64,000 bases of DNA from Pseudomonas alkylphenolica (GCF_004025535.1 NZ_QJRG01000042.1:186001-250000); one strand, 5' to 3'. Positions 17,747 to 27,239 are shown, numbered from the stretch's first letter. Program-made: numbers and translations. The notes: generated by a model not told the origin, from the letters alone.

Positions 17747-18719
17747 GTACCGGCTCGTCGACCCGTGCCGCGTAGCGCTGGGCCAGTACCGCGCACACCA
17801 TCAACTGGATCTGGTGGAAGATCATCAAGGGCAGGATCATCGCCCCAATGCCACCACCGACAAACAGCACCTGTGCCATCGGCACGCCGGTGGCCATGCT
17901 CTTTTTCGAGCCGGCGAACAGCAGCGTGATGCGGTCTTGCAGGTTGAAGCCCAACCGGCGGCCCAAGGTGGCCGTGCACCAGAGCACCACGGCCAACAAC
18001 AGGCAACAGACCACCACCAGCCCAGCCAGCCGCGACACCGGCACCGAATGCCACAGGCCGCTGACCACGGCATCGCTGAACGCGGTGTAGACCACCAGCA
18101 GGATCGAGCCCTGGTCGACGCTTTTCAGCCAGCGTGCATTGCGGGCCACCCAACTGCCGATCCAGCGCCGCGCCAACTGCCCGGCCACGAAGGGCACCAG
18201 CAATTGCATAACGATTTTCAGCACGGCATCGAGGCTGGAGCCGGTGTCGCCCTCCACGCCCATCAGCAGCACCACCAGCAACGGTGTCAGCACGATACCC
18301 AACAGGCTCGACGCCGCCGCGCTGCAGATGGCCGCCGGGACGTTGCCGCGGGCCAGGGAGGTAAAGGCGATGGCCGATTGCACGGTTGCCGGCAAGGCGC
18401 ACAGATACAGCACGCCCAGGTACAGCTCGTTGCCCACCAACGGCAGGAACAGCGGTTTGAACGCAATGCCCAGCAGCGGAAACATCACAAAGGTGCAAGC
18501 GAACACCAGCAGGTGCAAGCGCCAGTGCCCGGCGCCGGCAGCGACCGCTTCGCGTGACAGCTTGGCGCCGTGGAGGAAAAACAGCAGGCCGATGGCAAGG
18601 TTGGTGAGCCAGCCGAATACCACCGCACCGCTGCCCTTGCAGGGCAACACGGTAGCAATGAAAATCACCCCGAGCAGGGCCAGGGTGAAATTGTCGAACA
18701 GCATCCGCAGGTACTTCAT
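17727..18719 (-). CDS. yfeH: Bile acid:sodium symporter-like transporter (YfeH type)
   Basis: This 330-residue membrane protein with about ten segments closely matches the YfeH/SBF-like group, including LLFFLHGAKLSREA near 43-56, LPATVQSAIAFTSLARGNV near 118-136, and FAGSKKSMATGVPMA and LPLMIFHQIQLMVCAVLAQRY towards the end. The start at 18719 has AGGAAA upstream. The natural substrate is not known. An AraC-type regulator is divergent 79 bases away and may control it. The 3' end overlaps the bestrophin gene by 20 bases. Confidence 0.85.
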   Translation of the reverse strand: MKYLRMLFDNFTLALLGVIFIATVLPCKGSGAVVFGWLTNLAIGLLFFLHGAKLSREAVAAGAGHWRLHLLVFACTFVMFPLLGIAFKPLFLPLVGNELYLGVLYLCALPATVQSAIAFTSLARGNVPAAICSAAASSLLGIVLTPLLVVLLMGVEGDTGSSLDAVLKIVMQLLVPFVAGQLARRWIGSWVARNARWLKSVDQGSILLVVYTAFSDAVVSGLWHSVPVSRLAGLVVVCCLLLAVVLWCTATLGRRLGFNLQDRITLLFAGSKKSMATGVPMAQVLFVGGGIGAMILPLMIFHQIQLMVCAVLAQRYAARVDEPVLTAEHP

Positions 18720-18798
18720 GATGTTTCCTGACTTGTTATTGTGGCGCGGCAGACGATAAGGTCTTTGCCCCCTAGCTGCTAACGCCAGAACCCTGCCA

Positions 18799-19641
18799 GT
18801 GTCGCCGAACGGACATTCCACCCTGCCCGAGCCACAAGCGCTCGAACACCTGACCGGGTTGCCGCGGCCAGTGTACGGCCATGTCCAGACGCTGCCCAAT
18901 ATTGTCCTGGGCTACCGCCATGCCCACGCCTGGGGGCAGTTGTCGTATGCGATCGACGGCATCCTGCAGGTGCACACCGACCACGGTTTCTACCTGGTGC
19001 CACCGCAGCGCGCGGTGTGGGTACCAGCACAGCTGCAGCACCGGGTCAGCTGCCCCGCCAACACCTGCCTGCGCAGCCTCTACCTGCAACACGCCCCTGC
19101 CGATTGGGCGGCCGCACAGTGCCGGGTCATCACAATCTCGCCGCTGGTGCGTGAGCTGATCCGCACCTTCAGCGAATTGCCGGTGCACTACGACGTCCAC
19201 GGTGCCGACGGCCGCCTGGTGCAGGTGCTGCTGGATCAACTGGCCCTGGCTGAGGAACAGCAACTGATGCTGCCGCTGCCGCAGAACAGCCATCTGCGCG
19301 CCCTGTGCAGCCACCTGCAGGCCGAACCCGACGCGGCCACCAGCCTGGTCGACTGGGCGGCACAGGCCGGTGTGTCGGAAAAGACCCTGAGCCGGCTGTT
19401 TCAACGCGAGACCGGGCTGAGCTTCCGGCTCTGGCGTCAACGCATGCGTTTGCTGAGTGCGCTGCCGGCACTGGAACGTGGTGAGCGGGTGACAGATGTG
19501 GCCCTGGCCTGCGGCTACGATTCGCTTTCGGCGTTCATCGCCGCGTTCGGCAAACAGTTCGGCTTGCCACCCGGTGCGTTCTTTCGCAGTCGAAGTGAAA
19601 CAGAGCAACCACCCCGTAATCCAAAGGAAACCGCCAAATGA
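18799..19641 (+). CDS. AraC-family regulator coupled to the class C beta-lactamase gene
   Basis: This 280-residue protein has an N-terminal cupin-like sensing domain (HAHAWGQLSYAIDGILQVHTDHG, about 41-65) and a C-terminal AraC HTH pair (about 180-265, WAAQAGVSEKTLSRLFQRETG and VTDVALACGYDSLSAFIAAFGKQFG). This layout resembles the NimR group, which represses adjacent transporters. The start is a GTG with a poor ribosome site, so it is uncertain. The stop overlaps the ampC-like start as ATGA. It is divergent from yfeH, so likely targets are yfeH and its own operon (inference). Confidence 0.85.
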   Translation: MSPNGHSTLPEPQALEHLTGLPRPVYGHVQTLPNIVLGYRHAHAWGQLSYAIDGILQVHTDHGFYLVPPQRAVWVPAQLQHRVSCPANTCLRSLYLQHAPADWAAAQCRVITISPLVRELIRTFSELPVHYDVHGADGRLVQVLLDQLALAEEQQLMLPLPQNSHLRALCSHLQAEPDAATSLVDWAAQAGVSEKTLSRLFQRETGLSFRLWRQRMRLLSALPALERGERVTDVALACGYDSLSAFIAAFGKQFGLPPGAFFRSRSETEQPPRNPKETAK

Positions 19642-20807
19642 CACGCCTCACCACCAGGCCCCGGGCAAGGATGCTCGCCGTGGTCGCACTGCTGTTCGCT
19701 ATCAACCAGAGCCATGCGGCTGCGGTCAGCGATGCCCAGGTCGAGACCATCGTCAACGCCACCCTCCCGCCGCTGATGCAGCAACAGGCAATCCCCGGCA
19801 TGGCCGTGGCACTCTCGGTCAACGGCAAGCCGTACTATTTCAACTACGGGTTGGCATCGAAACAGACCGGCCAGCCGGTAACCGCCGATACCCTGTTCGA
19901 GATCGGTTCGTTGAGCAAGACCTTCACCGCCACCTTCGCTGCCTTCGCCCAGGCCAACGGCACGCTTTCGCTCAGTGATCCGGCGAGCAAGCACTGGCCG
20001 GAACTCAAAGGTACCGCGTTCGACGGCATCACCCTGCTCAACCTCGGCACCTACAGTGCCGGCGGGCTGCCCCTGCAGTTCCCCGACGCGGTCAAGGACC
20101 AGCCCAGCCTGCTCGACTACTACCGTCACTGGAAAGCCGACTATGCCCCCGGCACGCAACGGTTGTACTCCAATCCGAGCCTGGGCCTGTTCGGCTACCT
20201 GGCGTCGAGAAGCATGGGCGGTTCGTTTGCGCAGTTGATGCAAACGCAGTTGCTACCGCAACTGGGCTTGCAGCACACCTTTGTTCATGTGCCCGCCACA
20301 CAGATGGGCCACTACGCCCAAGGCTACGACAAGCAGGACCGCGGCGTGCGGGTCGGCCCGGGGCCGCTGGATGCCGAAGCCTATGGCCTGAAAACCACCG
20401 CCGCCGATTTGCTGCGCTATCTCGAGGCGAACATGCAGCCACAAGGCCTCAGCCCGGCCCTGCAGCGCGCCATTGCCACCACCCAGACCGGCTACTACCG
20501 CGTCGGCGATATGACCCAGGGCCTGGGCTGGGAACTGTACCGCTACCCGGTAAGCCTGGATCAGCTGCTGGCCGGGAACTCCAACGCGATGGCGCTGGAG
20601 CCGCACCGCGTCAGCTGGTTGAAACCGGCCCAGCCGCTGCAGGACAACACCCTGCTGAACAAGACCGGCTCAACCAACGGCTTTGGCGCCTACGCCGTGT
20701 TCGTACCGTCAAAGCGCATCGCCATCGTGCTGCTGGCGAACAGGAACTACCCCAATGCCGAGCGGGTAAAAGCGGCCCATGCGATTATTTCCGCGCTGGA
20801 CCGCTAA
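19638..20807 (+). CDS. ampC: Class C beta-lactamase (AmpC-like)
   Basis: This 389-residue secreted serine hydrolase has an N-terminal signal peptide (hydrophobic core about 11-21, cleavage near NQSHA-AA). The full class C active-site set is present: S91-L-S-K94, Y177-S-N179 and K342-T-G344. It should hydrolyse beta-lactams in the periplasm. The start has AAAGGAAA upstream and overlaps the AraC stop. In many pseudomonads ampC is divergent from the LysR regulator ampR; here the partner is an AraC gene in the same operon and no ampR is seen nearby. An esterase-like member of the same fold is less likely given the intact KTG. Confidence 0.9.
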   Translation: MTRLTTRPRARMLAVVALLFAINQSHAAAVSDAQVETIVNATLPPLMQQQAIPGMAVALSVNGKPYYFNYGLASKQTGQPVTADTLFEIGSLSKTFTATFAAFAQANGTLSLSDPASKHWPELKGTAFDGITLLNLGTYSAGGLPLQFPDAVKDQPSLLDYYRHWKADYAPGTQRLYSNPSLGLFGYLASRSMGGSFAQLMQTQLLPQLGLQHTFVHVPATQMGHYAQGYDKQDRGVRVGPGPLDAEAYGLKTTAADLLRYLEANMQPQGLSPALQRAIATTQTGYYRVGDMTQGLGWELYRYPVSLDQLLAGNSNAMALEPHRVSWLKPAQPLQDNTLLNKTGSTNGFGAYAVFVPSKRIAIVLLANRNYPNAERVKAAHAIISALDR

Positions 20808-20812
20808 GCCTC

Positions 20813-21436
20813 TCATGGCGTGCCGTTGCGTCCATGCAGGCGATAGCCTGAACGCTCGGTCAATCGCTGGTAGTACGCCTCCACTGCAGGCAGCGGCGCA
20901 TGCTCCAGTGGCGTCTGGAACCAGCGATTGACCGACAGGCCGATGGCAATGTCGGCGAGAGAGAAGTACTCGCCACTGACGTAAGCGCCGGTGCGCTGCA
21001 ACTGCCCCTCAAGAATCGTCATGTTGCGCGTCCAGTTGCGGCAGGCCGCTGCCAGGGCCTGCGGGTCCTGATGCGCCGGTGACTGACGCACCAGTGACAT
21101 GAACACATAGCTCCACGCCCCGTTCAGATCAGTGGCTTGCCAGTCCATCCACTGATCGACCCGTGCCCGCAACCTGGGCGCCGACGGATACAGGGCCTCG
21201 CCGCCATAACTCGAGGCCAGGTAACGAATGATGCTGTTGGACTCCCAGAGCACAAAGTCGCCGTCCTCAATGACCGGCACCATGGCGTTCGGGTTAAGCG
21301 CGAGGAACGCTTCGCTGGTGGTCGACTGAAATCCCGAGCCCCAGTCTTCACGTTCGAAGGGCACCTGCAACTCCGCGCAGGTCCACAACACTTTACGCAC
21401 GTTGATCGATGACGCCTTGCCCAGCACTCTCAGCAT
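20813..21436 (-). CDS. Glutathione S-transferase
   Basis: This 207-residue cytosolic protein has an N-terminal thioredoxin-like domain (MLRVLGKASSINVRKVLWTCAEL, with S9-S10-I-N-V as the usual catalytic Ser region; VPVIEDGDFVLWESNSIIRYLA at about 53-74) and an all-helical C-terminal domain with FSLADIAIG. It would conjugate or reduce substrates with glutathione. The start at 21436 begins the family alignment. It converges on ampC with a 5-base gap. The substrate is unknown. Confidence 0.85.
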   Translation of the reverse strand: MLRVLGKASSINVRKVLWTCAELQVPFEREDWGSGFQSTTSEAFLALNPNAMVPVIEDGDFVLWESNSIIRYLASSYGGEALYPSAPRLRARVDQWMDWQATDLNGAWSYVFMSLVRQSPAHQDPQALAAACRNWTRNMTILEGQLQRTGAYVSGEYFSLADIAIGLSVNRWFQTPLEHAPLPAVEAYYQRLTERSGYRLHGRNGTP

Positions 21437-21650
21437 GTTCCACTCCTGTGACGCAGCTTGACCTGACCGTTGCAACCAGAGACGACCAACCTCCTCTGGC
21501 ACACTAGACTCTGAACAGCGCCCGCAGTATTGCGGTTGTTCGCTTGCTTTGCCACGTATCGCACCCGCATCGAGGGCATTGCGCTCAGTGCAGGAGTCGG
21601 TATGGTGGAGCACAGAAGATGGACGTTTACCCGCTCACAGGAAACCCAGA

Positions 21651-23024
21651 ATGCCCCAACGTGAAGTTATCAATGCATCTGTCAGCCCAAAAGGCAGCCT
21701 GGAAACACTGTCTCAACGTGAAGTACAGCAACTGAGTGAAGCCGGTTCCGGCAGCCTGTACACCTTGTTCCGCCAATGCGCCCTGGCCATCCTCAACACC
21801 GGCGCCCATGTCGACAACGCCAAAACCATCCTCGAGGCCTACAAGGACTTCGAGGTGCGTATCCACCAGCAAGACCGCGGCGTACGCCTGGAGCTGCTCA
21901 ATGCTCCGGCCGATGCCTTCGTCGATGGCGAGATGATCGCCAGCACCCGCGAAATGCTCTTCAGCGCCCTGCGCGACATCGTCTACACCGAAAGCGAGCT
22001 GGCCAGCCAGCGTATCGACCTGGAAAGCTCCCAGGGCATCACCGATTACGTCTTCCACCTGCTGCGCAACGCCCGCACCCTGCGCCCGGGCGTAGAACCG
22101 AAAATGGTGGTGTGCTGGGGCGGTCACTCGATCAGCACCGAGGAGTACCAGTACACCAAGAAGGTCGGCCATGAGCTGGGCCTGCGCAAACTGGACATCT
22201 GCACCGGCTGTGGCCCGGGCGTGATGAAAGGCCCGATGAAGGGCGCCACCATTGCCCATGCCAAACAGCGCATGACCAGCAACCGCTACCTGGGTCTGAC
22301 CGAACCCGGCATCATCGCCGCCGAAGCGCCAAACCCGATCGTCAACGAGCTGGTGATCCTGCCGGATATCGAAAAACGTCTGGAAGCCTTCGTGCGTGTC
22401 GGCCACGGCATCATCATCTTCCCGGGCGGCGCCGGTACGGCCGAAGAGTTCCTGTACCTGCTCGGGATCCTCATGCACCCGGACAACCGCGACCTGCCGT
22501 TCCCGGTCATTCTCACCGGGCCGAAAAGCGCCGAACCCTACCTGCAGCAGCTGCATGCCTTCGTGCTGGCCACCCTCGGTGACGAGGCCCAGCGCCACTA
22601 CCAGATCATCATCGACAACCCGGCCGAGGTTGCCCGACAAATGGTCGAAGGCCTCAAGGGCGTCAAACAGTTCCGCCGTGAACGCAATGATGCGTTCCAC
22701 TTCAACTGGTTGCTGAAAATCGAGGAAAGCTTCCAGCGCCCCTTCGATCCGACCCACGAAAACATGGCCGGATTGCAATTGCGCCGTGAACTGCCGGCCC
22801 ACGAACTGGCCGCCAACTTGCGTCGGGCGTTCTCCGGCATTGTCGCCGGCAACGTCAAGGACAAGGGTATCCGCCTGATCGAAGAGAAAGGCCCTTACGA
22901 AATTCATGGCGATACTGCCGTGCTGCACCCGCTGGGCGAGCTGTTGCAAGCCTTCGTGGCCCAGCACCGGATGAAGCTGCCAGGCGGCGCCGAGTACGTC
23001 CCCTGCTACCGCGTTGTGACCTGA
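21651..23024 (+). CDS. ppnN: Nucleotide 5'-monophosphate nucleosidase PpnN (YgdH-like LOG family)
   Basis: This 457-residue cytoplasmic enzyme has a central Lysine-decarboxylase-like/LOG Rossmann domain with FPGGAGTAEEFLYLLG (about 259-274). It is flanked by the N- and C-terminal extensions typical of PpnN, ending VPCYRVVT. PpnN cleaves purine and pyrimidine monophosphates to base and ribose 5-phosphate and in E. coli is stimulated by (p)ppGpp. I start at ATG 21651 with AGGAA upstream. It is transcribed alone; a hairpin follows at 23043. Confidence 0.9.
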   Translation: MPQREVINASVSPKGSLETLSQREVQQLSEAGSGSLYTLFRQCALAILNTGAHVDNAKTILEAYKDFEVRIHQQDRGVRLELLNAPADAFVDGEMIASTREMLFSALRDIVYTESELASQRIDLESSQGITDYVFHLLRNARTLRPGVEPKMVVCWGGHSISTEEYQYTKKVGHELGLRKLDICTGCGPGVMKGPMKGATIAHAKQRMTSNRYLGLTEPGIIAAEAPNPIVNELVILPDIEKRLEAFVRVGHGIIIFPGGAGTAEEFLYLLGILMHPDNRDLPFPVILTGPKSAEPYLQQLHAFVLATLGDEAQRHYQIIIDNPAEVARQMVEGLKGVKQFRRERNDAFHFNWLLKIEESFQRPFDPTHENMAGLQLRRELPAHELAANLRRAFSGIVAGNVKDKGIRLIEEKGPYEIHGDTAVLHPLGELLQAFVAQHRMKLPGGAEYVPCYRVVT

Positions 23025-23042
23025 TTTCCTTCCTCCCCTGAA

Positions 23043-23065
23043 TGCGGGCACCGCGTGTGCCCGCA
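23043..23065 (+). terminator. Hairpin after ppnN
   Basis: The 9-bp arms TGCGGGCAC and GTGCCCGCA enclose a CGCGT loop, 19 bases past the ppnN stop. A moderately T-rich stretch follows but no clean U-run, so it is a likely weak terminator or 3'-end stabiliser. Confidence 0.5.
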
Positions 23066-23203
23066 ACATTTGCTGCCATTTTCCTACACCCTTCAGTGAA
23101 CCCACCTGCAGAAATATGGTCTTTCAGCTGGCGGCTTGCGTGCACGCCCGTGTTCACCGGCCCAGTCATCGGGCCCTTATTTTTACTTCACGCGAAGACC
23201 ATC

Positions 23204-23887
23204 ATGCCTATTTCTCGTCCTGTTCCTGCGGCGCTTGCCCCCGTTTTTCCTTCCTCCCTGCGCCCGCGCAACAGACTTGCCATTGGCCTGATCGGTGCCC
23301 TGATTGCCTTGAGCGGCTCGGTGCAGGCCGAAGAAACGGCCAGCAACGAGCGCTGGGTCAGCGACAGCCTGACCACCTACGTACGCAGTGGCCCCACCAA
23401 TGGCCACCGAATCGTTGGCAACCTCAAGTCCGGGCAGAAGGTCACCCTGCTCGACACCCAGGGCAACTACAGCCAGGTGCGCGGTGAGTCCGGCGATATC
23501 GTCTGGATCACCACCAGCGACCTGCAGGCCGTACCCGGGCAGGCCGAACGCCTGCCGCAATTGACAGAGCAAGTCAGCGAGCTGGGCGACAAGTTGAAAA
23601 CCATCGACGACAGCTGGAAAACCCGCGTGCAGGGCATGCAGGAGACACTGGATTCGCGCAAAGCCCTGATCGACGAACTGGAAGCACGCAACAAGGCGCT
23701 CAATGCCGAACTGAGCGATACCCAGTCCGAACTGCGCAGCACACAGGCCCGCCTGGGTGATGAGAACAAACAGGTACTGATGCGTTACATGGTCTACGGT
23801 GGCGGCATTGCCGGCGCCGGCCTGCTGGCTGGCCTGATCCTGCCGGCCCTGACCCGCGGGCGCAAACGCAACGACCGCTGGTTCTGA
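23204..23887 (+). CDS. SH3-domain membrane protein (TIGR04211 family)
   Basis: This 227-residue exported protein starts with a signal sequence or anchor (about 24-43), followed by a bacterial SH3 domain (WVSDSLTTYVRSGPTNGHRIVGNLKSG, about 51-110). A coiled-coil region follows (about 120-185), then a C-terminal membrane segment (about 195-215) and a basic tail (TRGRKRNDRWF). This matches the TIGR04211 architecture, which includes YgiM of E. coli. The family probably acts at the cell envelope; the precise role is unknown. The start ATG 23204 lacks a strong ribosome site. Confidence 0.8.
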   Translation: MPISRPVPAALAPVFPSSLRPRNRLAIGLIGALIALSGSVQAEETASNERWVSDSLTTYVRSGPTNGHRIVGNLKSGQKVTLLDTQGNYSQVRGESGDIVWITTSDLQAVPGQAERLPQLTEQVSELGDKLKTIDDSWKTRVQGMQETLDSRKALIDELEARNKALNAELSDTQSELRSTQARLGDENKQVLMRYMVYGGGIAGAGLLAGLILPALTRGRKRNDRWF

Positions 23888-23969
23888 GTTCGAACGCAAG
23901 CATCAGGATGACGCGGCCGCTGCCAATGCTTACAGTGCATGGCTAACGCCCTGCCCTGAGGATTGACGC

Positions 23970-24491
23970 ATGCCCGCCCGAGAGCTTCTGCTGGAGCGCA
24001 TCGTACTGCCTGCGCCCATCGGCCAGGTCCTGATCGTCAGCGATGGCTGCCACTTGATCGGGGTGGAGTTCGACGAACCGGAAAAACGCCTGTTGCGGTT
24101 GCTGCACGGGCGTTTTGGCGCTGCGCTCACGCTACGTGAAACCGAGCACCCAACACCGCTCAATGCCCCGATTCGAGCCTATTTCGCCGGTGAGCTGCAT
24201 GCCCTCGACGAGGTGCCGGTGGATGCGGGTGGCACGGCATTCCAACAGCGGGTCTGGGCAGCACTGCGCCAGATCCCGCTGGGCACCACCCGCACCTACG
24301 GGCAGATCGCTGCCATGCTCGGCAACCCAAATTGCGCGCGCGCGGTGGGGCTGGCCAATGCCCTGAACCCGGTGAGCCTGGCCATCCCCTGCCACCGGGT
24401 TATCGGCAGTGCAGGCGCGCTGACCGGCTATGGCGGTGGCATCGAGCGCAAACGCTGGTTGCTGGATCACGAGCGCCAGGTGGGCGCATGA
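23970..24491 (+). CDS. ogt: Methylated-DNA--protein-cysteine methyltransferase
   Basis: This 173-residue protein carries the active-site motif IPCHRVIG with acceptor C141, the helix-turn-helix region FQQRVWAALRQIPLGTTRTYGQIA (91-114), and the recognition-helix RAVG (124-127). It transfers methyl groups from O6-methylguanine or O4-methylthymine to itself in a suicidal repair reaction. GAGG lies before the start. Its stop overlaps the next gene as ATGA. It lacks the Ada N-terminal domain and HTH, which fits the Ogt type. Confidence 0.9.
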   Translation: MPARELLLERIVLPAPIGQVLIVSDGCHLIGVEFDEPEKRLLRLLHGRFGAALTLRETEHPTPLNAPIRAYFAGELHALDEVPVDAGGTAFQQRVWAALRQIPLGTTRTYGQIAAMLGNPNCARAVGLANALNPVSLAIPCHRVIGSAGALTGYGGGIERKRWLLDHERQVGA

Positions 24492-24751
24492 GCAACGGTC
24501 CCTGGCGCCTGTTGGGCGCTGATGGCATCGAATACCTGAGCGACCAGCCCGGGCTGTTTGGCGGGCATCGGCGTAGCAAGATCTATGGGCAGCTGACTTG
24601 TCCGGGGGCATTGCGGGCGATTGCCCGGGGTGGCTATGTGAAGCACCGGGTGTTCTTTCTCGATGCAGACGCGGCACGTGGTGCGGGGTATCGACCGTGT
24701 GCGGTGTGTATGCCTGAGGCGTACCGACAGTGGAAATCCGGGGGCCGCTAA
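24488..24751 (+). CDS. Stand-alone Ada-like metal-binding domain protein
   Basis: This 87-residue protein resembles the N-terminal zinc domain of Ada: SKIYGQLTCPGALRAIA, a KHRVFFLDADAARGAGYRPC segment, and CAVC near residue 73. The Ada domain uses four Cys, one of which accepts methyl from phosphotriesters. Here only three are visible in the aligned region (C36, C70, C73), so the metal site or acceptor role may differ. The start ATG overlaps the ogt stop by 4 bases, suggesting a shared DNA-repair role. Function beyond that is inference. Confidence 0.75.
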   Translation: MSNGPWRLLGADGIEYLSDQPGLFGGHRRSKIYGQLTCPGALRAIARGGYVKHRVFFLDADAARGAGYRPCAVCMPEAYRQWKSGGR

Positions 24752-24766
24752 CGCGCTCGTAGCTGA

Positions 24767-25699
24767 TTAACCTGCACACTCACGCAACCACTCGATCATC
24801 ACCCTGACCCGCATCGGCAGCGGCTCACGGCGCGGATGCACCAGGTAATAGCCCTGCCCGGTTGACGCCTGGAAATCCCCCAACGGCAAGATCAGTAAGC
24901 CTTGATCAATCAGCGGCTGCACAAGATGCCGGCGCCCCATGGCCACACCGACGTGATTGCTCGCGGCAAGCGCGCACAAGTCGGCCCGGTCAAAAGTCAT
25001 CCCGCCGCCCGGCAAGTACGCCTGCCACCCCTGCAGACGCGCCCAGCGCTGCCACTCGGCGTCGAAAGCGGCATGTTCCCAGGCCAGGGCATCATGCAAC
25101 AAGGTGCACTGTTGCAAACGTTCTGGCGCACCGATCAGGCCATGGCGCTCGGCGTACTGCCGACTGCACACCGGCGCGACCTGCTCCGCCATCAGGAGCT
25201 GGCTGGCAAGACCAGGAAAATCGCCCTCGCCGTATAACAGTGCCAGGTCGATATGCCGCGCGCGAAAATCCACCGCCTCATTGCCCGTGCGGATATCCAG
25301 GCTGATCTGCGGATAGCGCTGCTGAAAGTCCGCCAACCGAGGCACCAGCCAGCATTGGGTGATCGATGGGCGAGCGTAGAGGGTCAAAGCACCGCTGACA
25401 GTGGACGTCGAATCCGGTTGCAGGGCGTCTTCCAGGTCCTCGACCAACCCCTGCACCAGACGGTACAGCCGTTCGCCCTCAGCGGTCAGGCGTATCTGCC
25501 GGGTCAGGCGCTCGAACAGCCGTAGCTCCAGCGCCTGCTCCAGACGGGCAATGCGATGGCTGACGGCGCTCGGGGTCAGGCACAGTTCTTCGGCCGCCAG
25601 GGTAAAGCTCAAATGCCGCGCGGCCACGGAGAAGGTGTGCAGGTTGGCGAACTGCGCCCCGGTCAGGCGGGCGCCAAGGCGTGGCGGCAGGTTGAGCAT
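24767..25699 (-). CDS. dsdC: LysR-type regulator, DsdC/GcvA-like
   Basis: This 310-residue regulator has an HTH at about 19-76 (FSVAARHLSFTLAAEELCLTPSAVSHRIARLEQAL), the form typical of the GcvA/DsdC group, and an effector-binding domain after residue 100. It starts 2 bases past the dsdA stop on the same strand, so it is co-transcribed downstream of its probable target; in E. coli dsdC is divergent from dsdXA. The effector is presumably D-serine (from family knowledge plus context). Confidence 0.8.
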   Translation of the reverse strand: MLNLPPRLGARLTGAQFANLHTFSVAARHLSFTLAAEELCLTPSAVSHRIARLEQALELRLFERLTRQIRLTAEGERLYRLVQGLVEDLEDALQPDSTSTVSGALTLYARPSITQCWLVPRLADFQQRYPQISLDIRTGNEAVDFRARHIDLALLYGEGDFPGLASQLLMAEQVAPVCSRQYAERHGLIGAPERLQQCTLLHDALAWEHAAFDAEWQRWARLQGWQAYLPGGGMTFDRADLCALAASNHVGVAMGRRHLVQPLIDQGLLILPLGDFQASTGQGYYLVHPRREPLPMRVRVMIEWLRECAG

Positions 25700-25701
25700 G
25701 G

Positions 25702-27054
25702 TTATTGCCCGGCCAGCACGGCGCGGCCTTTGGCCAGGTAGGCATCCATTTCACTGCGCGGCACCATGCTGCCTCCAGTACCCCAGACCAGATGGGTGGC
25801 CCGCGCCATACGCGCGTTATCCAGCCCCAGGCGCCGGCGATAGCCCTGGGTTTCCGTCAGCACTCGTGCCATGCCTGGGACACCCGCCAGCGCCGAAGGC
25901 TCCAGTTCATAGCCTTCGCTGGCCTGCATCTGGCTCAGCAAGCGGTACAGGGTGGCATCATCGACAGTGTAGTAACCGTCGATCAGGCGTTGCATGGCGC
26001 GCCCGACGAAACCCGATGGCCGTCCCACTGCCAGGCCGTCGGCAGCAGTCTGGTTGTCGATGCCGAAGTCATACACCGAAACCTCATCGTGCAGCCCGGT
26101 GTACACGCCGAGCAACATGCACGGCGAATGGGTCGGTTCGGCGAACAGACAGTGCACGGCATCGCCAAATACCAGCTTCAGGCCAAACGCCACGCCGCCA
26201 GGGCCACCACCCACACCGCAAGGCAGGTAGACAAACAGGGGGTGTTCGGCGTCCACCACGATGCCCTGCTCGACAAACTGGCGCTGCAGGCGCTCGGCGG
26301 CCACGGCGTAGCCCAGGAACAGGTTGCGCGAGTTTTCGTCGTCGACGAAATGGCAGCGTGGATCAGACTCTGCCTCCCGACGCCCCTGCTCTACCGCCAC
26401 GCTGTAATCGGCACTGTACTCGCGCACCTCTACGCCGTGGGCACGCAAGCGGTCTTTTTTCCACTGCCGGGCATCGGCCGACATGTGCACGGTGGCCTTG
26501 AAGCCCAGGCGAGCACTGATGATGCCAATGGAAAGCCCGAGGTTGCCGGTCGAGCCGACAGCAATGCTGTACTGGCCAAAAAAAGCCCGCGCCGCCTCGC
26601 TGTCGAGCTTGGCGTAATCATCACCGGGCTGCAGCAAACCACCCGCCAGGGCCAGGTCTTCGGCATGCTTGAGCACCTCGTAGATGCCGCCACGGGCCTT
26701 GATCGAGCCGGAAATCGGCAGCAGGTTGTCTGCCTTGAGCCACAAGGCGCCCCCTTCGGGCAAGGACTGCTCGGCACTCAAGAGCGCCTGCAGGGCCGGC
26801 AATGGCAACAAAGGCGACTCGATGATGCCGGCGCTGGCCTCGGTTTCGGCAAAGGCCGACCGTATGAAGGGGGCAAAGCGCTGCAACCGCTCGCTGGCAT
26901 CACGCACATCCTGCCTGCCGAGCGGCACATCACCGAGGGCCAGGGTGCTGGCGGCGAGTTGCGGGTTGAACCACTGGGTAGGACGCAGGGCGACCAGGTC
27001 GGCGATCAGCGGATGTGTCTGGCACCAGGTGGCTACAGGCTGTTGCAACGGCAT
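25702..27054 (-). CDS. dsdA: D-serine dehydratase (PLP)
   Basis: This 450-residue fold type II PLP enzyme has the cofactor lysine K119 in SGSIKARGG and the glycine-rich phosphate-binding loop [10 protein letters not shown]. The sequence [16 protein letters not shown] matches the DsdA pattern. It converts D-serine to pyruvate and ammonia, detoxifying and using D-serine. It is followed 2 bases later by a DsdC-like regulator. A CycA-type permease lies elsewhere in the window; no dsdX is adjacent. Confidence 0.92.
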   Translation of the reverse strand: MPLQQPVATWCQTHPLIADLVALRPTQWFNPQLAASTLALGDVPLGRQDVRDASERLQRFAPFIRSAFAETEASAGIIESPLLPLPALQALLSAEQSLPEGGALWLKADNLLPISGSIKARGGIYEVLKHAEDLALAGGLLQPGDDYAKLDSEAARAFFGQYSIAVGSTGNLGLSIGIISARLGFKATVHMSADARQWKKDRLRAHGVEVREYSADYSVAVEQGRREAESDPRCHFVDDENSRNLFLGYAVAAERLQRQFVEQGIVVDAEHPLFVYLPCGVGGGPGGVAFGLKLVFGDAVHCLFAEPTHSPCMLLGVYTGLHDEVSVYDFGIDNQTAADGLAVGRPSGFVGRAMQRLIDGYYTVDDATLYRLLSQMQASEGYELEPSALAGVPGMARVLTETQGYRRRLGLDNARMARATHLVWGTGGSMVPRSEMDAYLAKGRAVLAGQ

Positions 27055-27239
27055 CGGAATACTCCATCGGCAAGCGGATAGAACGATTAAGCGTCAAGCG
27101 ACGGCGGCTTTACAACCGATGGTTGCTCAGCGCATGGATGATCCTGGTTCAGCCATGCAGCACCGTGCAGACCGGCACACTTCTGCTACCTTGGGAGTAC
27201 CCTCTTTTTCGTATCAAGCCCTCATACAGGTGACCCATC

